Of a stretch of DNA of 64,000 bases, positions 62,120-64,000 are shown one piece after another. Below the pieces are notes generated by a model. That model worked only from the letters and a program-made list of their open reading frames with translations, was not told the origin of the DNA and made no database searches. A program made the translations under genes and the position numbers. The DNA is from Gilvimarinus polysaccharolyticus (GTDB lineage Bacteria > Pseudomonadota > Gammaproteobacteria > Pseudomonadales > Cellvibrionaceae). The stretch lies in NCBI RefSeq assembly GCF_001187555.1, contig NZ_LFIJ01000002.1:559920-623919 (forward strand), read 5' to 3'. The first letter of the stretch is position 1, and each line of letters starts with the position of its first letter.

Positions 62120-63243
62120 AGGGCGATACCTTTACCACTTGTCGCTTCAGAGTCGCGAGTACGATGTTTTTTCCACCATAAGTACAGGCCAGACAGCAAT
62201 ACGATAAGTAACGATATATCCAATACCGCCCAGACAATCTTTTGCGTTAAGCCGCCGTAATCGCCAAAGTGTAATGGCCGCGACAAAGACAGCGCTTTAA
62301 TATACCAAGGCATTTCTTTTTGGCCGGCAATCTGGCCAGTACCGGCATTGACTAAAACCGGAGTGATCAAATGTTCAGTCAATGGCGTATCGCCATGTAA
62401 AAAAATCGCATAATGGGCTGAGCTAGAGTACGCACTACCGGGAAACGCGACAAATTGTAATGTCATGTCGGGTGCGGCTAATACGGCTTCTTTTACGGCC
62501 GCATCCAAGCTGGCCTTATCTTTTGTCAGGCTGGTAGTCGTGTTTTGTGAAATTAATTGGCCTAGCTCGCGATCTCTCCAAGCATCAATCAGTGGTGTTT
62601 CTAACGCGTTGATCACCCCGGTGACGGTCACTACCAACACCCAAGCAAGGGTCGCCACGCCAAGAAAATTATGATAATCCAGCCACTTTACACGTTTGGA
62701 TTTTTGCCGCCGGATTACGCCAAAATTTTGTTTACGCATAAACGGTGCATACAAGACCGCGCCGGACACCACCGCGACCACGCCTGTAAAACCCATTAAC
62801 CCCAAAAATAACATGCCGGGCAAAGCCAAAAACATATCGGTATGCAGCTGTAAGATAAATTCCATCACGCCCTCGCCAACATCGGCCGGAGGCACTAGGT
62901 TGCCACTGGTTAGATCGAACGAAGCAAAATGCATTTGCGAGCCGGGAGCAGAGGCGCTTGGGGCGGTAGTGACATTAACCACGGGCCTCGCAGTATCAAA
63001 GCTCATATAAATGGGGACTTCGCCGGGGCGGTTATCCAGTGACAACGCCAGCACTTGGTCGAGGTCTAAGTGCTCGCCCGCGGGGTTAGCCGGCTCCCAG
63101 ACATCGGGGTTAAGTGCTGTATCGATATCATCATGAAAGATCAACGGCAAGCCGGTCACGCAGAGCATGACTAAAAAAATAGTGGATATCAGGCTGGACC
63201 ACGTGTGGACCCAGCTCCAGATAAAAATGCTCTTGGTTTTCAT
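62116..63243 (-). CDS. PepSY-associated TM helix protein (PiuB-like, iron uptake)
   Basis: A 375-residue inner-membrane protein with four hydrophobic helices: near 10-35 (TWSSLISTIFLVMLCVTGLP), 140-165, 190-215 (LGVATLAWVLVVTVTGVIN) and 330-355. The long periplasmic parts contain PepSY-type segments. Such proteins accompany TonB-dependent siderophore receptors and probably help reduce or release ferric iron. It lies 15 bases downstream of the receptor gene and overlaps the next gene. Confidence 0.92.
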   Translation of the reverse strand: MKTKSIFIWSWVHTWSSLISTIFLVMLCVTGLPLIFHDDIDTALNPDVWEPANPAGEHLDLDQVLALSLDNRPGEVPIYMSFDTARPVVNVTTAPSASAPGSQMHFASFDLTSGNLVPPADVGEGVMEFILQLHTDMFLALPGMLFLGLMGFTGVVAVVSGAVLYAPFMRKQNFGVIRRQKSKRVKWLDYHNFLGVATLAWVLVVTVTGVINALETPLIDAWRDRELGQLISQNTTTSLTKDKASLDAAVKEAVLAAPDMTLQFVAFPGSAYSSSAHYAIFLHGDTPLTEHLITPVLVNAGTGQIAGQKEMPWYIKALSLSRPLHFGDYGGLTQKIVWAVLDISLLIVLLSGLYLWWKKHRTRDSEATSGKGIAL

Positions 63244-63258
63244 CGCGCTACCGTAGCA

Positions 63259-64000
63259 TTAAAAATCAATCGAAGCAGATACTGACAGCGTACGCGGATT
63301 ACCTAAAATAAGATAATTGGCGCCCGGAAACCCGCCCGTCGAAGCCCAGTACTGTTCATCAAACACGTTGTCTAGGCGAGCGCGAAGGGTTATCGGTTTG
63401 TTATTAAACATCGTTGTGTAGCGAGCCCCTAGATCAAAACGCTGCCAGCTATCCAGCTCTACCGTGTTGTCTGCGTTGGCATATTGGCTGTCGGTGTACA
63501 CCAGTCGCGCTTCAAGCGTTAAGCCTGCCGCCGCTAACACATCCCACTCGACGTTGACGTTAGCTTGTAGCTCTGGCACACCAATTGGAGAGTTACCCTG
63601 ATTAAGTCCATCTTGAGTGCGAGCAAGTTCTGATTTTAAATAAGTGGCTCCGCCAATCACACGGACACCTTCGGTGGGCTCGCCAAACAGGCTGGCTTCA
63701 ATGCCTTTGTTCTCTTGCTGGCCAGAGGTCGTAATGCGCTGATCAACCAAGATGGTATTGGCCCGCTCCAGCGTAAATGCACTTACCGTAGCGCCAAAAG
63801 CACCGGCATCATACTTAACGCCCAGCTCAACTTGCTCGCCGGTTAATGGGTCAATAACCTCACCCGCATTGCTGATGATTACACCGCCACTGGTAGCCGG
63901 TACAACAGAGCCCGGCTGTAAGCTCTCGGCATAGTTGCCATAAAAGGATAAATTTTCCGACGCTTTCCACACCAAACCAAGGGCTGGAGTTACCTTCGAC
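63259..64000 (-). CDS. TonB-dependent siderophore receptor, C-terminal part (5' end outside window)
   Basis: The frame is open to the window edge; the first visible residues read SKVTPALGLVWKASENLSFY. This is the final part of a TonB-dependent outer-membrane barrel of the siderophore type: YGNYAESLQPGSVVPA, GVKYDAGAFGATVSAF, RVIGGATYLKSELA, LTLEARLVYTDSQYANADN, LRARLDNVFDEQYWAS and the terminal NPRTLSVSASIDF with an aromatic last residue for barrel assembly. The plug domain and TonB box lie outside. First gene of an operon with the PepSY protein and a small membrane protein; Fur control is likely but its site is outside the window. Confidence 0.93.
   Translation of the reverse strand, partial: SKVTPALGLVWKASENLSFYGNYAESLQPGSVVPATSGGVIISNAGEVIDPLTGEQVELGVKYDAGAFGATVSAFTLERANTILVDQRITTSGQQENKGIEASLFGEPTEGVRVIGGATYLKSELARTQDGLNQGNSPIGVPELQANVNVEWDVLAAAGLTLEARLVYTDSQYANADNTVELDSWQRFDLGARYTTMFNNKPITLRARLDNVFDEQYWASTGGFPGANYLILGNPRTLSVSASIDF

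Noticed and set aside
61923-62237. 104-residue minus-strand frame overlapping the PepSY gene end
   Set aside because: Another frame (61928-62119) has a plausible two-helix protein with coupled start; this one covers the end of PepSY and has no such features.
63196-63216. CCACGTGTGG near the PepSY start as a third parS site
   Set aside because: It lacks the TTCCACGTGGAA core and is only partly palindromic.

Overview
This window is the replication-origin neighbourhood of a gammaproteobacterial chromosome, followed by about 20 kb of accessory genes. The gene order (gyrB-recF-dnaN-dnaA on the minus strand, rpmH-rnpA-yidD-yidC-mnmE and mnmG-rsmG-parA-parB-atpIBEFHAGDC-glmU...glmS on the plus strand), the long GyrB of gamma type, and the many envelope and marine-type genes suggest a free-living marine gammaproteobacterium of the Cellvibrionales type (Saccharophagus/Simiduia/Teredinibacter-like). 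That placement is an inference from gene order and protein style, not from a database search.

Layout. 0-6.8 kb: tail of an Lrp/AsnC-type regulator, an exported alpha/beta-hydrolase, and a divergent pair of CHASE-domain signalling proteins (a MASE1-CHASE-PAS histidine kinase and a CHASE-GGDEF-EAL c-di-GMP enzyme). 6.8-13.1 kb: gyrB, recF, dnaN, dnaA; two parS-like palindromes lie inside recF. 13.1-17.4 kb: rpmH, rnpA, yidD, yidC, mnmE. 17.4-19.65 kb: an XRE-2TM protein, a fructosamine-kinase-like protein, and an approximately 500 bp non-coding region with several DnaA boxes and an AT-rich stretch just before mnmG, the best oriC candidate. 19.65-24.0 kb: mnmG, rsmG, parA, parB. 24-31.5 kb: the complete F1Fo ATP synthase operon with a consensus promoter, intercistronic hairpins and a strong terminator. 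31.5-41.6 kb: glmU, uppP, an M16 protease lipoprotein, a DeoR-type regulator, glmS, an unknown membrane-anchored protein and a TlyA-type rRNA methylase. 41.9-49.7 kb: a two-partner secretion pair whose 2016-residue exoprotein ends in an OmpA-like domain. 50-57.5 kb: a chemoreceptor, GtrA and glycosyltransferase genes, a GT-C-like membrane protein, a broken glutaredoxin-like gene and small proteins. 57.7-64 kb: small unknown genes, a YjdF-like membrane protein, a secreted sugar-isomerase-like TIM barrel, a Cu/Zn superoxide dismutase and the end of a TonB receptor/PepSY iron-uptake operon.

How it works together. DnaA, DnaN, RecF and GyrB serve replication; ParA/ParB with the two parS sites would segregate the origin. 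RnpA, YidD and YidC act in tRNA processing and membrane insertion (YidC also inserts the Fo c subunit); MnmE and MnmG jointly modify tRNA wobble uridines. GlmS and GlmU supply UDP-GlcNAc and UppP recycles the lipid carrier for the cell wall. The TpsB pore would export the giant adhesin-like TpsA. No rRNA, tRNA, CRISPR array, insertion sequence or prophage gene was recognised. The points most worth checking are the TpsA-OmpA fusion, the position of hairpins in the atp operon, the two competing DnaA-box regions, and the 88 bp inverted-repeat element upstream of the DeoR gene.
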